From the NCBI RefSeq assembly GCF_003473485.1, contig NC_053048.1:33848755-33912754 (forward strand): a stretch of DNA of 64,000 bases, read 5' to 3'. The stretch is from Medicago truncatula (lineage: Eukaryota; Streptophyta; Magnoliopsida; Fabales; Fabaceae). Positions within the stretch are counted from its first letter, which is position 1, and each line of letters opens with the position of its first letter. Both the position numbers and the translations under genes were made by a program. Below are positions 1 to 11,553 of the stretch, in pieces. The notes beneath the pieces were generated by a model. The model saw only the letters and a list, made by a program, of their open reading frames with translations. It was not told the origin of the DNA and made no database searches.

Positions 1-24
1 GTTTTTGAAACTGTCACAATGCAG

Positions 25-1247
25 ACAATCTGTTGCTTACAGCAAATCAGAAGTCTGTTAAACTAGCAGATTTTGGTCTTGCAAGAGAAGAATCGGTGAC
101 CGAAATGATGACTGCAGAAACAGGAACTTACAGATGGATGGCACCAGAGGTATGCTGTCTTTTATGGAACATGGTTTTATTGTTACAACAACAGCCATCC
201 AAAAATGTGCCCAGAGGGTCCAATCAGGATGACATTTTTTCGTGCTTATAATGCATCATTTAACCAATTCTCGTATAATCTTCGCAATGAAAATGTTTTC
301 TGGATCCATATACTTTCTTTTACGACAAGCTCATTTTTTTTTGCAGTTGTACAGTACTGTAACGTTGCGCCAAGGAGAGAAAAAGCACTATAACAACAAG
401 GTTGATGTGTATAGCTTTGGGATTGTTTTATGGGAGCTACTAACAAATCGCATGCCTTTTGAAGGGATGTCCAATTTACAGGCTGCTTATGCTGCTGCCT
501 TCAAGGTATTAAATTCGAAATAACCGAGTGTTTATTCATCAATCTGGACCGTACTAGTTACATACAAGTTGTATACAGTAAACTTTAAGTTTGAACTAGG
601 GTTGCTGTCCTAACAAAATGTTTCTGCAAATTTCTCTACTATGATTTGAGGATAGTTGCAGTAGACCTTATTCATGTTATGCATGTCGTTGAAGGATTAT
701 TGGGTCTTGTTAACGAGTGCCCCCGGGGCACTCTTTAAGCATCCCAAATTTAGTAATCATTCTTTTAAAAAGTCAACTATTACAATTTCCAATGCATTAA
801 GTACACAACTTTTCGTTAAAAACTTACCATTTAAAGTGCTTAAAGAGTGCCCCGGGGGCACTCGTTAACATTAAAGTTAATATATTAGTTTGCACACTTT
901 CAAAGAATTTTTTTGCAAGTTGTTAATCATGAAATGGTTTGAATTTGAGATTGCAGCAAGAGAGGCCGAAAATTCCTGATGATATATCTCCTGATCTTGC
1001 TTTCGTCATACAATCATGTTGGGTTGAAGATCCTAACTTGAGACCAAGCTTTAGTCAGATAATCCGGATGCTCAATGAGTTTCTCTTCACACTTTCACCA
1101 CTATCTCCTCCCTTACCAGAACCCGATAATGAACCTAAGGCGGCAACAACAAGTAATAATGGTGCCATTACTGAGTTTTCTGCCCGGAACAAAGGAAAGT
1201 TTGCTTTTCTTCGCCAGTTATTTTCTTCAAAAAGGATAAAAAACTAA
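25..1247 (+). CDS. Raf-like serine/threonine/tyrosine protein kinase, 3' part
   Basis: Three exons are visible: 25-149, 347-505 and 957-1247; introns begin GT and end AG, and the reading frame joins cleanly. The upstream part is outside the window, and the first exon starts after an acceptor AG at 23-24. The product begins at the end of the catalytic loop (DNLLLT), then the magnesium-binding DFG (DFGLAREE), the activation segment with GTYRWMAPE, the helix-F motif [22 protein letters not shown], and the last lobe with [13 protein letters not shown] low-complexity tail rich in Pro, Ser and Thr follows and ends in basic residues (LFSSKRIKN). GTYRWMAPE and CW..DP..RP are hallmarks of plant Raf-like MAPKKK/STY kinases (HT1/STY13 type), which phosphorylate Ser/Thr and sometimes Tyr in the cytoplasm. 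The substrate cannot be told from sequence. No break is seen in the visible exons, so the gene looks functional. Confidence 0.9.
708..870. mobile_element. MITE with perfect 34-bp terminal inverted repeats in kinase intron
   Basis: Positions 708-741 and 837-870 are exact reverse complements over 34 bases, separated by 95 AT-rich bases. Each arm contains a GC-rich near-palindrome (GCCCCCGGGGC) that stands out in an AT-rich intron. The element lies inside the second visible intron and leaves the splice sites intact. Related but decayed copies with the same kind of ends occur near 34287-34431 and 55437-55588. The superfamily is not certain; the outer bases contain GTTAAC, so a TTAA or TA target is possible. 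Confidence 0.8.
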
Positions 1248-2904
1248 CAGTAAGTGCTAAACCTTTTACCATTTCGTTTTGCTACAGTATATAAATTTTA
1301 GTACATTCATTGAGTAACCTCTAAGGTGACAACTAGAAAGGTTGTAACAGTTTCCACAAAAGAATAGAATGTTGTTTATAGACATTTTGAAAGAGCAAGG
1401 AAAAAACAAAAAAGGATTGTTTACCATATCTAATTGATCTTGTTGTAAAGGAACACATTGGTTTAGACATTTCCCGTGTTAAGAATTAAACTTTATTTTT
1501 AGTTGAGTTATTCATTGTAAAGTTGGTGTATGCAAAGGGTGTTGAAAGGTTAAGCTTATGCATGATTGGTTTTCAATGGTCGAAAAAATGACGCGATGCA
1601 TAGTATGCTAATGCTGTATAGCGTTGATTCGGCGTTTTCGGACAGCACATGCAAAACAATACAATATAGTAACATAGTTACAAACAGTATTTTGATGTGT
1701 TACTCCATCTGTTCCAAAATAAGTTTGTCTTCGGTTTTTTTTCACGTCGATTAAGAAAAGTTATAAATAAACTAAAGAATGTTGTAAGTTTACAAAATTA
1801 TGCTTGATGAGTCCAATTGACCTACTGGTTGTTCTCCATTGGCATATTGATGTAGTTATTGATGATTTTTGACTTTTGAATGGTATGGTCCTTAGAGAAG
1901 AAGATATTGATTGATGCATTATTGAGCTAGAGATATTTATGACCTTAGTTTTGTATTTATTTATCTTTAGCATTTGGCTTAAGTGCATTTTTGGTCTATG
2001 CAGTTTTAAGAAAGAATGGATTTTTTATCCTTTTATTGTATGGTTTCAATTGCTTGTTCTCATTCTTTTGCTTTTGGTTTAAGGGCATTCCCAGAATTAT
2101 AATTTGAAAAATAGTACTTCTATTTTGTACAATTGAAAGAAAAGGAAAAAGATCACAACCAAAACCAACTTTTTTTTTTTTTTTTTTGTAAAGTCAACCA
2201 AAAGAAATTTAATACATCTTTTGTGGCTACTAATTATCCACGTTATCTTTTACAAAAACATCAAGACAAAATATGCATCTTTTGGACAATAGTGCGATCT
2301 TGATAAAGCTATGATTTGTTTTGATACTTGTATATATATTTTTTAAAAGAAAATACCTGTTTGAACAACTAACCACCAGTGTAAGATGGACTTTGTACAT
2401 GTCTAAATACCTAAGGTCAGAATTCACCTTTACTTTTTCTATAAGAATGCACCTTTTTTGTTGTTGCAAATAGTGCTACCCCTAATTTATATCCACTGCT
2501 TTTTCAATTCTAACCTTATATCTTGTCCTTTTGTGTCTAGTTGGCCACTTGTGCATCATAACATTCTCACATTACAATATTGAGCATAATTTATTATAAT
2601 TATTTATTGTCTAGTTTCATCAAGCACTAGTGGCAACTTTCTATTTTAAATTACAGATTTACATAGAAAGCAATTCTCCATTTTCATCCACCTTACTTTA
2701 ATTACATGCTTTACGTCTTCCACTATTTTTCGATGAATTTGTTTTTCTTTTTGGAAAAAGCCAAAATGATATATAAAAAATTGGCATAAGATATGCCAAA
2801 GATATGATTGACATTGCCATAACAGGCCTCAAACCAATACAAAAATGTTTTCATACTTTTTTAGGGGGGTGTTTTCATACATAAACAAAGGCAAAGATTA
2901 CGAA

Positions 2905-3083
2905 GAGTAATGATATTTGTGTATCGTTTTTGTGACAAGTTTTGAGATAATTTTCTTCTTTATTCTTATTGGTAAATAACACTAGAAAGAAAAAGAGGAA
3001 AAGAGAGAGTAAAAACACAATCAGAATATGAGAGAGAGTTGTCTAAAAATTATTACAAAATAGTTGTAGAAATATCATTTATC
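2905..3083. mobile_element. Small MITE (GAGTAATGATATTTGT family)
   Basis: The ends GAGTAATGATATTTGT and ...AATATCATTTATC are inverted repeats around a purine-rich centre (AGAAAGAAAAAGAGG) about 180 bp in all. Two further copies of the same layout lie at 41178-41366 and 42356-42540, so this is a dispersed family and not chance. Confidence 0.55.
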
Positions 3084-3982
3084 AATTAAGAAATGACATT
3101 ACAAGGTTTAGATCTTGAGTAGTGAGGTTGCTGCAAGAGGACGTGTACAATGAAAGAGAAGATGGTGATGAAGAATACACTTTGAGAAATCTTAAGCGTT
3201 TGTTTTCATAATAACATTTAGATTCGATTAGTCCCCACAAATCTATGTATATTGGATGCAAGAGGGTATACTACTGAAACACCTTCATAATACTTTAGAA
3301 ATTTTAAAGTTGCACACAATTCTTTGACTAGTTTGGAATGTGATGAATGGTAAAATAAAATTCCGACTAAACTTTGAATGTCATGGGGGTGGTGAACGAT
3401 GTTATAGGGTTATTTTGAAGTTTATTTTTGGGTAGAAATTCCAGTCCTCCTTGTCTTTATTACCATTTTTGTGTAAGTTTAGGTGATTCTTTTAGTTTTT
3501 CTCCTTGCCTATAGTTTTGATCTCTTATATGGTTTGAGACTTGAGTACCTGTTGTACTTCATTTCTCGGCTGGGATCTAGTACTACTTGTATTTATGTCT
3601 ATCGTTCTTCAATAAAATTTTCAATTTGTTGTTAAACTTGTCTTTTAGTAGTAGTTTATAGAAAAATATTTCGTATTCTTGCTCTCATGCATCAAACAAA
3701 TATATCATATTATCATTCAAACAATGACACAATTGTTGTCTTGGCTCAATGGTTGATGTAACATTCCCTAAATATTTGTTCGGTTTAACCAATGCATAAT
3801 AGAGTTGTTTATCTTTACTAATGATAATATGTTGTTTAAGAGAGAACACAAGATTCGAACTTCAAACATACCACTTCCAAACAATTGCAAACTAAATAAG
3901 CAAAATCCTTGTTTAAACTCTTCCGCTAGAAATTAAATTATGGAACTATGTAAAGTGTCTCCAGTCTCATTATATAAAGTTG

Positions 3983-4122
3983 TACTTCCTTCGGTCTCAA
4001 TTATAAACAACATTTTACTTTTTTCGCTTCATTATTTGATCTATATTATAAATCAGACACGTAGTTATTCAAAGAATGTAAAAAATAATTTTTCTCCTTA
4101 TAATTGAGATCGAAGAGAGTAA
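3983..4122. mobile_element. Stowaway-like MITE
   Basis: The left end TACTTCCTTCGGTCTCAATT is matched by an inverted right end AATTGAGATCGAAGAGAGTA. Ends and TA borders fit the Stowaway/mariner-type MITEs of plants. It lies about 385 bp upstream of the divergent LTP gene. Confidence 0.65.
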
Positions 4123-4506
4123 TAATCCCATCCACAAGTTTTTTCAATAAATATAGCATTCAAAGAACAAATGAGATGTTTGTTCTACTTGATCACACCC
4201 ACAGACATAATTGTTGGAATTGAGGAACACCAATAGTTTTTTGTTTGGGTTGGGATTGCTTATAGTAAATCTATTTTAATACATATTTTGTCACACTTCC
4301 AAAAATAGAGAAAATAAACACCTAATCAATCATATCGACCACTAATATCTATGGTCTAGCGATTTTCATGAACGAAAACAGCTAAATACAACATCTAGTT
4401 TGCAATAAAACCCCTTCAACACAACATCAATTTTCAAGAGCAGGTTTCATTTGATTTCACTAGCCATCATCATCAATATAATTAATAATTTTAATTAACT
4501 TATTAT

Positions 4507-5732
4507 ATGATGGCTAGCACAAATGTAGTTGCACTCATAATATGCATAGCATTGTGTGCACCATTACTATCTATGGCTATGGCTACAGCTACATTTCCTT
4601 GTTGTGACGTGAAACCTGCTCTTGATGCATGCAAAAACTTTGCCATGCATGGTGGAGCCTGTGTCCCAAAAGACTGTTGTTATGAAGCTTTGAAACTGAA
4701 AAACAATATCATCGACAGTCATCATCATACCATTGCTGCTTGCCATTGCATTCAAGATGCTGCTAAAAAACTCCCTCATATCAATGCTGCCGCTTTTGCA
4801 TCGATTCCGGAAGGTTGTGGAATTCTCCTCCCCTTCAATTTCAGGCTCGATATGAACTGCGAAAGGTACAATATCTTCTATGATTAATTATAGAATAGCG
4901 TTGATCAAATGCATCGAATAATCATATTAACTTAATTTTTTTTACTATATAAGCAACATTAAAATAATTTAGACATTAGTTGACGACAAATAATTTATCT
5001 GATAGCGAATAAACTTAGTTTTGATAATAAATAAATCAGTTGACGGTATCTAAAGTTTTTAATAAACTTACGTTAAAAAAAAATTAATGTTAAATTAGAT
5101 GATAAATATAAAATGATATACAAGAAGCAATTGAAATTGCAATGTCGAGCCTCCTTTGTGGCTCAGGATACCTACGGACAACAAGACGCAACCGGAAGCA
5201 GCGGGGCAGAGAAAAGTGGGTGAATTTGACGCGGTCTTGTTCGCCGGGAAGGACTTTAAGAGAGGAAGAAAGCTAAAGAGTAGATCAACAAATACAATTG
5301 TCGTTATTAATATCAATAACAATTCCACAAACAATTCCACAACAACAGAGAGTTCAAGCAGTAGGATGCATGGCTCTTCGTTCTTAATGGTTCATACATT
5401 TCTTGTAGCAATTGTGGAGGCTCTGATCATAGCATTTCACAATGCTTAAATATCTTCGAAGTCACCCTATAAGCTAGAAAAAATACACGACAAGTTAGTA
5501 AGCCAAGTTTTTTAATTAATAAATGAAACCCTAGTTTGTAAAAATTCATTGTAAGCTAGCAAAGTTTCCTGGTCAAATAAGCTATAAGTTATTAGATAAG
5601 ATTTTTCCAATTTTAATATGTATTCACTTATATTTATGTGAAGATGCATACATGTTTAAATATAAATGAGTCATCAAAGATTATTAATCTCAAATTCACT
5701 TGTTGATATTTTACTTATGTTGCAGCTTGTAA
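4507..5732 (+). CDS. Divergent type-1 nsLTP with ten cysteines
   Basis: Exon 1 is 4507-4865, exon 2 is 5726-5732 (final Leu and stop), with a GT-AG intron at 4866-5725; the protein is about 121 aa. A second in-frame ATG at 4510 may be the real start. A hydrophobic signal peptide covers roughly residues 1-28. Cysteines fall at 32, 33, 42, 52, 57, 58, 79, 81, 104 and 118. C32-x9-C42-x14-CC-x20-CxC-x22-C-x13-C matches the 8-cysteine motif of type-1 lipid transfer proteins; C33 and C52 are extra. The usual TT.DRQ stretch before CxC is replaced by a His-rich segment (DSHHHT), and the conserved PY near C8 is PF. It probably binds a lipid outside the cell, but the pocket may differ. If the intron is retained, the frame runs to a stop at 4885. 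It is the outlier of the array; expression cannot be judged. Confidence 0.8.
5130..5450. other. GC-richer island inside the LTP intron
   Basis: This stretch inside the intron of the divergent LTP is clearly richer in G and C than its surroundings and is open in several frames (for example 5156-5449 on + and 5095-5340 on -). One frame reads a possible zinc-knuckle spacing C-x2-C-x4-H-x4-C at 5404-5445 (CSNCGGSDHSISQC), but a stop lies at 5362 just before it. It may be a captured gene or retroelement fragment; I cannot name a source. Confidence 0.35.
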
Positions 5733-7185
5733 TCAAAAACTTGATCGGTCCAAGTTGTATGATGCTCCGGTGCCTTCAAACAAACTTATTATTTAAATAA
5801 CACCAGTTGCTTGGTTGGGAGTATGTCTTGTACTTGGAGGATTTTGTATTTGGTTTATTTATGATTTCTGGAGCTTTTTATGTATGCTATATTTTGGCAA
5901 TCAATAAAAAAAAAAAGTTATCATTTTAAAAAAAAGTTATAACTCCACCTATCCCTTAGCGTACGTCTCCGGCTAAGGTTAACGACGCGAGATGCATAGA
6001 AACAACTGACTTTCGATGCATCCGTGACAAAATAGTCGATTGTTTTTATAGCATAAGCTCGAAAAGTTATACATGAATATAGACCTACCCGCGATATCTT
6101 GGGCGATATAATACATATACATAATTTAAACCATATCCTTTAGATATCAAGACTTACTAGGCTTTGACTAAATCAAAAGATCAATTGCGGAAGACTACAT
6201 TGTTGATAAAGTATTAAGAACATATTTAAACTAAAATTATATTGAATGTATAAATCATATACAACCAACAAGATTAATAGTACTACATAGATTTATAGCT
6301 ATTTTCATCTAATTCCGCCCCTGGCAAAATGCAACATTTCTTGTAGTGAAAAAAGGAATACTCTCTCCTCTAATTTTCTCTTTCCTCTTTGTGTCTCAAC
6401 CTTTAGATCAATCCAACAATCCAGAATTGCACAAGACAGATAGTAGGATGTTAACGGAAAGGAGGGGATCACATCCCTAAGGATGGTACAAAGTGGTATG
6501 CCACCTAAGTATGTATACCTATCACCACTCTAGTTTTTTTATCCATGAGAAGCATAACTAACACAAAAGAGTTGATAGATGTTGAGGAAGCATCAACAAA
6601 CTTGTCTCCAAACTTCTCTAGCCCTCTCTCTGATAGATGTTGGATACAAATGGCTAATGAAATTGAAATTGAACCACCAATTTGTGTTGAACAAATTTTG
6701 ATCAATAAAATGTTATAAATTTATTAGTCTAAAAAAAACTTGGTCACACATGTGGCCTAGAATAAATCGTAATATTCATTGAGCAAACAATTGAAATTTA
6801 GAAAAGCAAAATCAATTAAGGGCTAGCTGGTTCGAGGTGTTTTATGTTTGAGCATTGCTATATATATCTTAAGAGAATGTGTCCTGAGTGGATCACGAAA
6901 CAGCACTTAACCAGTAAACTTACTTGCTGGCCGAAAAACATGGGAGGTAATGAGCCAGTTTTTTTGGCTGATACATGGAGTAGATATTGTGAAGTTTTCG
7001 CTCGATTTCTTTCGCTAAAAGTAGCAATTTCCTTTATGTTTTCACCGGCACCATGATTTTTTCGCTAACTCTAAGTTATGTGTTTTGTCGCCTGTAAAAT
7101 ACTAGAAATGCCCTAGGAAAAAGAAAACAACTTACGTGCGTCTCTATACAAACTTTTTTATGGTTGGGATTTTCTGTAAGAATCA
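5733..7185. other. Intergenic: LTP 3' UTR and spacer with a CACTA-like terminus
   Basis: The first ~180 bases look like the LTP 3' UTR, ending near an AATAAA-type signal at about 5900. Around 6336-6347 the sequence TTTCTTGTAGTG resembles the right end of a CACTA element, but no partner is seen. A short frame at 6844-7056 has no known motif. Nothing else is supported. Confidence 0.4.
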
Positions 7186-7525
7186 ACTTGCAACCATATT
7201 AAGAGAAAAGGAATTGACTCGATTGTGTGTGTATTTGAGTATTTAACGTGATAAATTGTTTGTTTTTGGTGAGGTATATAATAACGAGATAAAAATTAAC
7301 GTGATCCACTGCCTCTTTACATTTATGGAGATTTTTTATTCACCAGTAGTACTTGAAACTTTAATTGTAAATAAATAGCAAAACAGAAACCGTGCAATAT
7401 TCAATTTAGAATTCTATAGCATCCTTGTAATGGCGCAACGTCTACTTTCACATCAACCGTCTTCATTCCTTACTATAGAAAGTTTCTTTCCACCATTAAT
7501 TCTCATAGTTCATAAAACCGTAAAT
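7186..7525 (-). repeat. Inverted copy of the sequence at 22418-22738
   Basis: Read on the - strand, this ~340-bp stretch matches 22418-22738 at roughly 80 percent by eye, including AATTAATGGTGGAAAGAAAC, AGGAATGAAGACGG, GCTATAGAATTCT, ATTGCACGGTTT, AAAATCTCCATAAATGTAAA and CACGTTAA. The two copies face each other across 15 kb that contains an LTP gene and the tandem-repeat array. No coding sense is visible. Confidence 0.7.
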
Positions 7526-7773
7526 AATAATATAAAAATTATTTGCTATAAAAAAAACTTACAAATCATATATATAGAGTTGTGTTGATGTGAATCTCGT
7601 TTATATTCTAAAGCTGCGTCAGAAAGCTATTACATCTATTTTGCATATATTTCTATAGGTTTTTAGTATGACTACACCAATATGGAATAAAAGGATGATT
7701 CGCTAGACAAGCTTAGCATGGTGAAAATGAGCCAAAACATAGAGTTTCAGAATGAAAAGCCAAAGGCGGTTGC

Positions 7774-7931
7774 CACTACTAAAAAAGTAAAAATTAATGA
7801 GGGAAATTTAGAGAGGGAAAATGTGAAATCCCTCTAATTCCGTCACTAACTTTTGCGATTAACGAATTTGTGAGGCATTTTATATTTTCCATCACTGATT
7901 TCTCTCTCGAATTTTGCTTTTTCTAGTAGTG
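7774..7931. mobile_element. CACTA-type MITE
   Basis: It starts CACTACTAAAAAAGTAAAAA and ends with the inverted GCTTTTTCTAGTAGTG, flanked by a 3-bp duplication TGC on both sides, as expected for CACTA transposition. At 158 bp it cannot code. A sister copy is at 10176-10338. Confidence 0.75.
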
Positions 7932-8406
7932 TGCTAAGAGAGATTTAGTCCGCTAAGCCGAACTAAGGCGATTCAACAAAATATCTGAAGACAATTGGTT
8001 TTATTCTCTTTTGATGAAACATCAATTCGCTAGGCAAACTTGACTTCGCCTAGCGAACTTAAGATTTTAGAACCTCTATAATTATAGGTTTAGGTCATTT
8101 ATGTAGAAACTAACCATTGTAAAATCATCATTTCATAAGAAAAATCATCATTTCATTGTTTATAAGGATTATATTAAAAAATTTACATTTTGTCATAAAA
8201 AATAATCAATATTCATTGTTATGAGTAATAAAAATTCTTAAAAATTAAATTTTATTTCGTCGAAGCTTTTGGTAAATAAAATTTAATTATATTAGTTGTA
8301 ATGATAGAAAATAATTATTTTTCTTCAAAAAAAACAACTCATTTATTATTAATTTTATGACTTGGTGTACCGGTACACCCAAATTTATTGGGTGTACCAT
8401 AGAATT

Positions 8407-8410
<4 letters not shown>

Positions 8411-8452
<42 letters not shown>
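8411..8452. repeat. (AT)n microsatellite
   Basis: About 21 AT units directly left of the foldback element at 8453. The element sits in a TA-rich site, so part of the run may be its target. Confidence 0.9.
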
Positions 8453-8454
<2 letters not shown>

Positions 8455-8640
8455 GTTTTGCTAGAAGACACCCTTTATGAAGGTGTTTTTTAGCAAGTTA
8501 TCTTATAGGCATTTGCTAAAAGACACCAACTAATTTTTATGAAGGTGTCTTTTAGCAAGTTATAACTAAAAAGTTGATAATCACACCTTGAGGTGTGGAT
8601 TGCTAAAAGACACCTTCATGTGTGTCTTCTAGCAAAACCC
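8453..8640. mobile_element. Foldback MITE with internal inverted repeats
   Basis: The ends GGGTTTTGCTAGAAGACACC and GTGTCTTCTAGCAAAACCC are inverted repeats. Inside, the phrase TTTTAGCAAGTTATAACTAA and the opposing TTGCTAAAAGACACC recur, so the whole element can fold on itself. It is flanked by TA runs. A longer relative with the same phrases lies at 45830-46113. It is followed by a short (GA)n at 8656-8672. Confidence 0.7.
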
Positions 8641-8771
8641 TATATATATATATTTAGAGAGAGAGAGAGAGATAAATTAAAATACAAGAGAGCAGAGCGC
8701 AGTGCATGAGTCACCATGATATCCTCAATGGAAATGCTTTTAGGAATAATTTTACACTAAATGCTCTAAAA

Positions 8772-9057
8772 TACACCATCCGTTCTAAATTATAAGTTGT
8801 TTTTAGCTATTTCACACGTATTAAGAAATATAATTAATTTTGTGTAGGAAAGAGATATTATGAGTTGTTTTACAAAATTGTTCTTAATAAATAGTATGAG
8901 AAAGATAAATAAAAAAATTGAGAGAAAGAAGAATAATAAATAGTTAACTGTATAATAGAAAAAGTAACATTAATTTTTCATTGGTATTGCAAAGTGACTT
9001 ATAATTTAAGACAATTTTTTTTCTCAAAGCGACTAATAATTTGGGATAGAGGGAGTA
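8772..9057. mobile_element. Stowaway-like MITE, 286 bp
   Basis: The left end TACACCATCCGTTCTAAATT pairs with the right end AATTTGGGATAGAGGGAGTA. Terminal TA and the CTCCCTCYGT-type ends are typical of Stowaway elements. Confidence 0.75.
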
Positions 9058-10175
9058 ATCCCTTGACTCTCAGCAATTTTTTTTCTCTTTCAGAACTTTT
9101 CTCATCTTCCTCCCACCCACCTCTACGGCCTAAAATTGGCTTCTAAAAAAACATAAAACAATATTTAGATCTAAAAATAAAAATTTAGGTCTCTTCTTAA
9201 TCACCAATGGAAGCTTTGAGCAAGCTTAGATCTAAAAATAATAATTAGATCTGGATATTTTTTATAAACATATCTGAAAAAACATAAAATAGATCTGGAC
9301 TTTTTTTAGTTTGTTGCTTTCTTCTAGGATCCGATTATATTTCTTTATACTGTGATGCTAATTCTTAAAGAAAACATGAACAACGTAATCACAGACCTCT
9401 GTATAAAAATGAAAGAGATTAACAAGCATATTGAAAAGATTGGGGTTTCAAGGAATGAATGATTTTGTTTGGGTTAACAAGTTGTTGATGTTGTTGTTTT
9501 ATGAGTTTGTTATGTTTGTGGCGATGATGGTTGCGTGAGAACAAGAGAGGTTGGAAGCAAATGCTTCTGTTTGGTGGTGGTGGTGGAGACATGGAAGATA
9601 GAGGGGTGGAAGATTATTCCTGTGAAAAAATCCAGAGCTAGATGATGAATAAAATACAGATAGACCATGATAAGACCAGTACACCACTTTAATCTAATGG
9701 TAAAAAATTCAACTTTCCCATGATGGAAAAAAAACATCACTACCCCAAGCTAAATACCACCCTTTCTCTCTAATAAAATACTTTCAAATCACGGTGAGTT
9801 TCTCACCGTCAAAGTTGTTGAATCTAGATCCAACTATAAACAAAGAATTTTTTCTCTCTTTCTATTATATAAGAAAATGAAAAATTACAACAATAGAGAT
9901 TATCATAGCAGGTGCTTAAATGGACCCCGTATGTACACATCGCTCAGTTTTCAATTTATTTAACGTTATTACTTAATAAACACACGATCTCTCCGATCTC
10001 CCCCCTAAAAAAATCTCTCCAACCTAACATCTAAAAATAGTTACTAAATGAGTCACTAAAATAAATATATATCATTGTATATTTAACCAAATCCATTTAT
10101 TATAATGAAATTTATTAAATATGACAACAAAGAGTGGAGAGAGAAAGACCTTTCTTAGTCACACTTTTATGCAAA
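9058..10175. other. AT-rich intergenic spacer
   Basis: No gene supported. Frames around 9499-9740 on the - strand lack motifs. The stretch near 9890-10175 (GGTGCTTAAATGGACC..., GAGAGAGAAAGACC) resembles a decayed Harbinger-like element related to those at 41767-42639. Confidence 0.4.
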
Positions 10176-10338
10176 CACTACTACTAGAAAAAGTAAAATT
10201 AGAGAGGGAAATTGGTAACGGAAAAAATAAAATCCATCACAAATTTGTTTGTTGCAAAATTTAGTGACAGAATTAGAGAGATATTTCGCGTTTTTCCTCT
10301 CACAATTTCCCTCACTAATTTTTGCTTTTCTAGTAGTG
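10176..10338. mobile_element. CACTA-type MITE, second copy
   Basis: Starts CACTACTACTAGAAAAAGT and ends GCTTTTCTAGTAGTG. Internal words (GAGAGGGAAATT; AATTTCCCTCACTAATTTT) match the copy at 7774-7931. No clean 3-bp duplication is seen at this copy. Confidence 0.65.
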
Positions 10339-11336
10339 TTAAACACTCAAAGTTTTTCTCTATAATGAGTGTTTTTTTTCTTTCTTTCTTGAAGTAATTA
10401 GTAGTTAGAAATTCATTTTTTTAGCCGAATAAATGAGATGTTTGAGGTTCGAATCTCGTTATATAATATCTCTTTTTGGTTTTATGTCTCTATCAATTGA
10501 GTTAAAGTCACCGACAATGAGTGTGCTTATTAAATATGATATTAAATAAGTAAATGACCTATTTTTTTTAAATGACAATGAATGACGTCATTGTTGATAC
10601 TCTAATACGAATTAACATAAATAAATGAAATAAAGACAACATAAAATGTTAACGTGAGAACACTTCTCTCTGTGGCCACAATCTAAATTTTTACAAATGA
10701 GTTTTGTTGAACATTGTGAGTAATTAATTATACATATTGTGGTAAACTTTTTTTTGGTGGTGAACCTTATTTTCTTGTTGGTGATTTTGTGGTAAAATCA
10801 ATATGGGATGAAATTGTTTGTGTTGTTTCATTTTCAAAATACTCATTCAACTCGAAAGTATCTAACTTATCATTTCACTTATACTATTTTTTTCTTTCTT
10901 TCTGAGATTTGACTATTTTAGTAAAACATTCACGTTAGTCTTTGATAAAAAAATAAGGAAACCTATTTAGTCTTCGAAAATGAAATAGGAAATAAAATTT
11001 GGTTTCTAAGAATCACCAAAAATAAATTAAATAGTCTTTTTTCAAAATATTTTGATCCCTATTTAGATTTTTTTTTTGAACAAAGTTTTTAAATAGGGAC
11101 GAAAATATTTTAAAACCTTAAATATTTGATCAATTATTTATTTTTTTAACCAATTAAATGGACACTCCAAGTAGTTAATGAGTTTTAGGTAAAAACAAAT
11201 TGTTTAAAAATATCCGAATTCAAATCTTAACTGAAATAATATTTTACTTGGTTGCTACATAATACAAAGTGTCGTAAATTCTAAAGTACCGATAATGTGA
11301 TTCCTACCGATAAAAAAGAGATATACGAGTTTTTGT
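10339..11336. other. Spacer upstream of LTP 11554
   Basis: AT-rich. At about 10435-10510 GAGGTTCGAATCTC followed by ATCAATTGAGTTAAA recalls the B and A boxes of the SINE family in - orientation, but it is too decayed to call. From about 10920 the text resembles the flanks of other LTP copies (PROTEIN-free; words such as ATTTAGTCTTCGAAAATGAA). Confidence 0.4.
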
Positions 11337-11488
11337 ATTGTTGGATATTTACTCTTGAAATATTTTTTAATTTTTTTTGTGTGTAAATTTACTCATGAGA
11401 TTTTGATGGTGGTAAATCTCTCCTCACACAATAATATGCAAACATTGTGACCAAAGTTGAATTAGTGGTATCTTCTAACTCTATAAAT
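11337..11488 (+). promoter_or_regulatory. LTP promoter module with TATA box
   Basis: Contains TTGTTGGATATTTACTC, then TTTTGATGGTGGTAAATCTC, CTCCTCACACAATAATATG, ACCAAAGTTGAATTAG and the TATA box TATAAATA at 11482-11489. The same order recurs before the other five close paralogs. The distance from TATA to ATG is about 70 bp. Confidence 0.75.
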
Positions 11489-11553
11489 ACTTGATCATTC
11501 CATTCATCTCCACACACACTTGAATAGCATTTCCTCTATCAAATCTCCAAACC

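Larger units (their letters stand above)
1248..4506. other. Intergenic: kinase 3' flank and AT-rich spacer
   Basis: No convincing gene. The first few hundred bases should hold the kinase 3' UTR. The rest is AT-rich with poly-T at 2170-2187 and two MITE-like elements (2905-3083, 3983-4122). The Stowaway-like half sequence near 1703-1740 has no clear partner. Short open frames here have no recognisable motif. Confidence 0.6.

Noticed and set aside
9499..9740. Short - strand open frames
   Set aside because: Low-complexity His-rich translations without start context or homology that I recognise.
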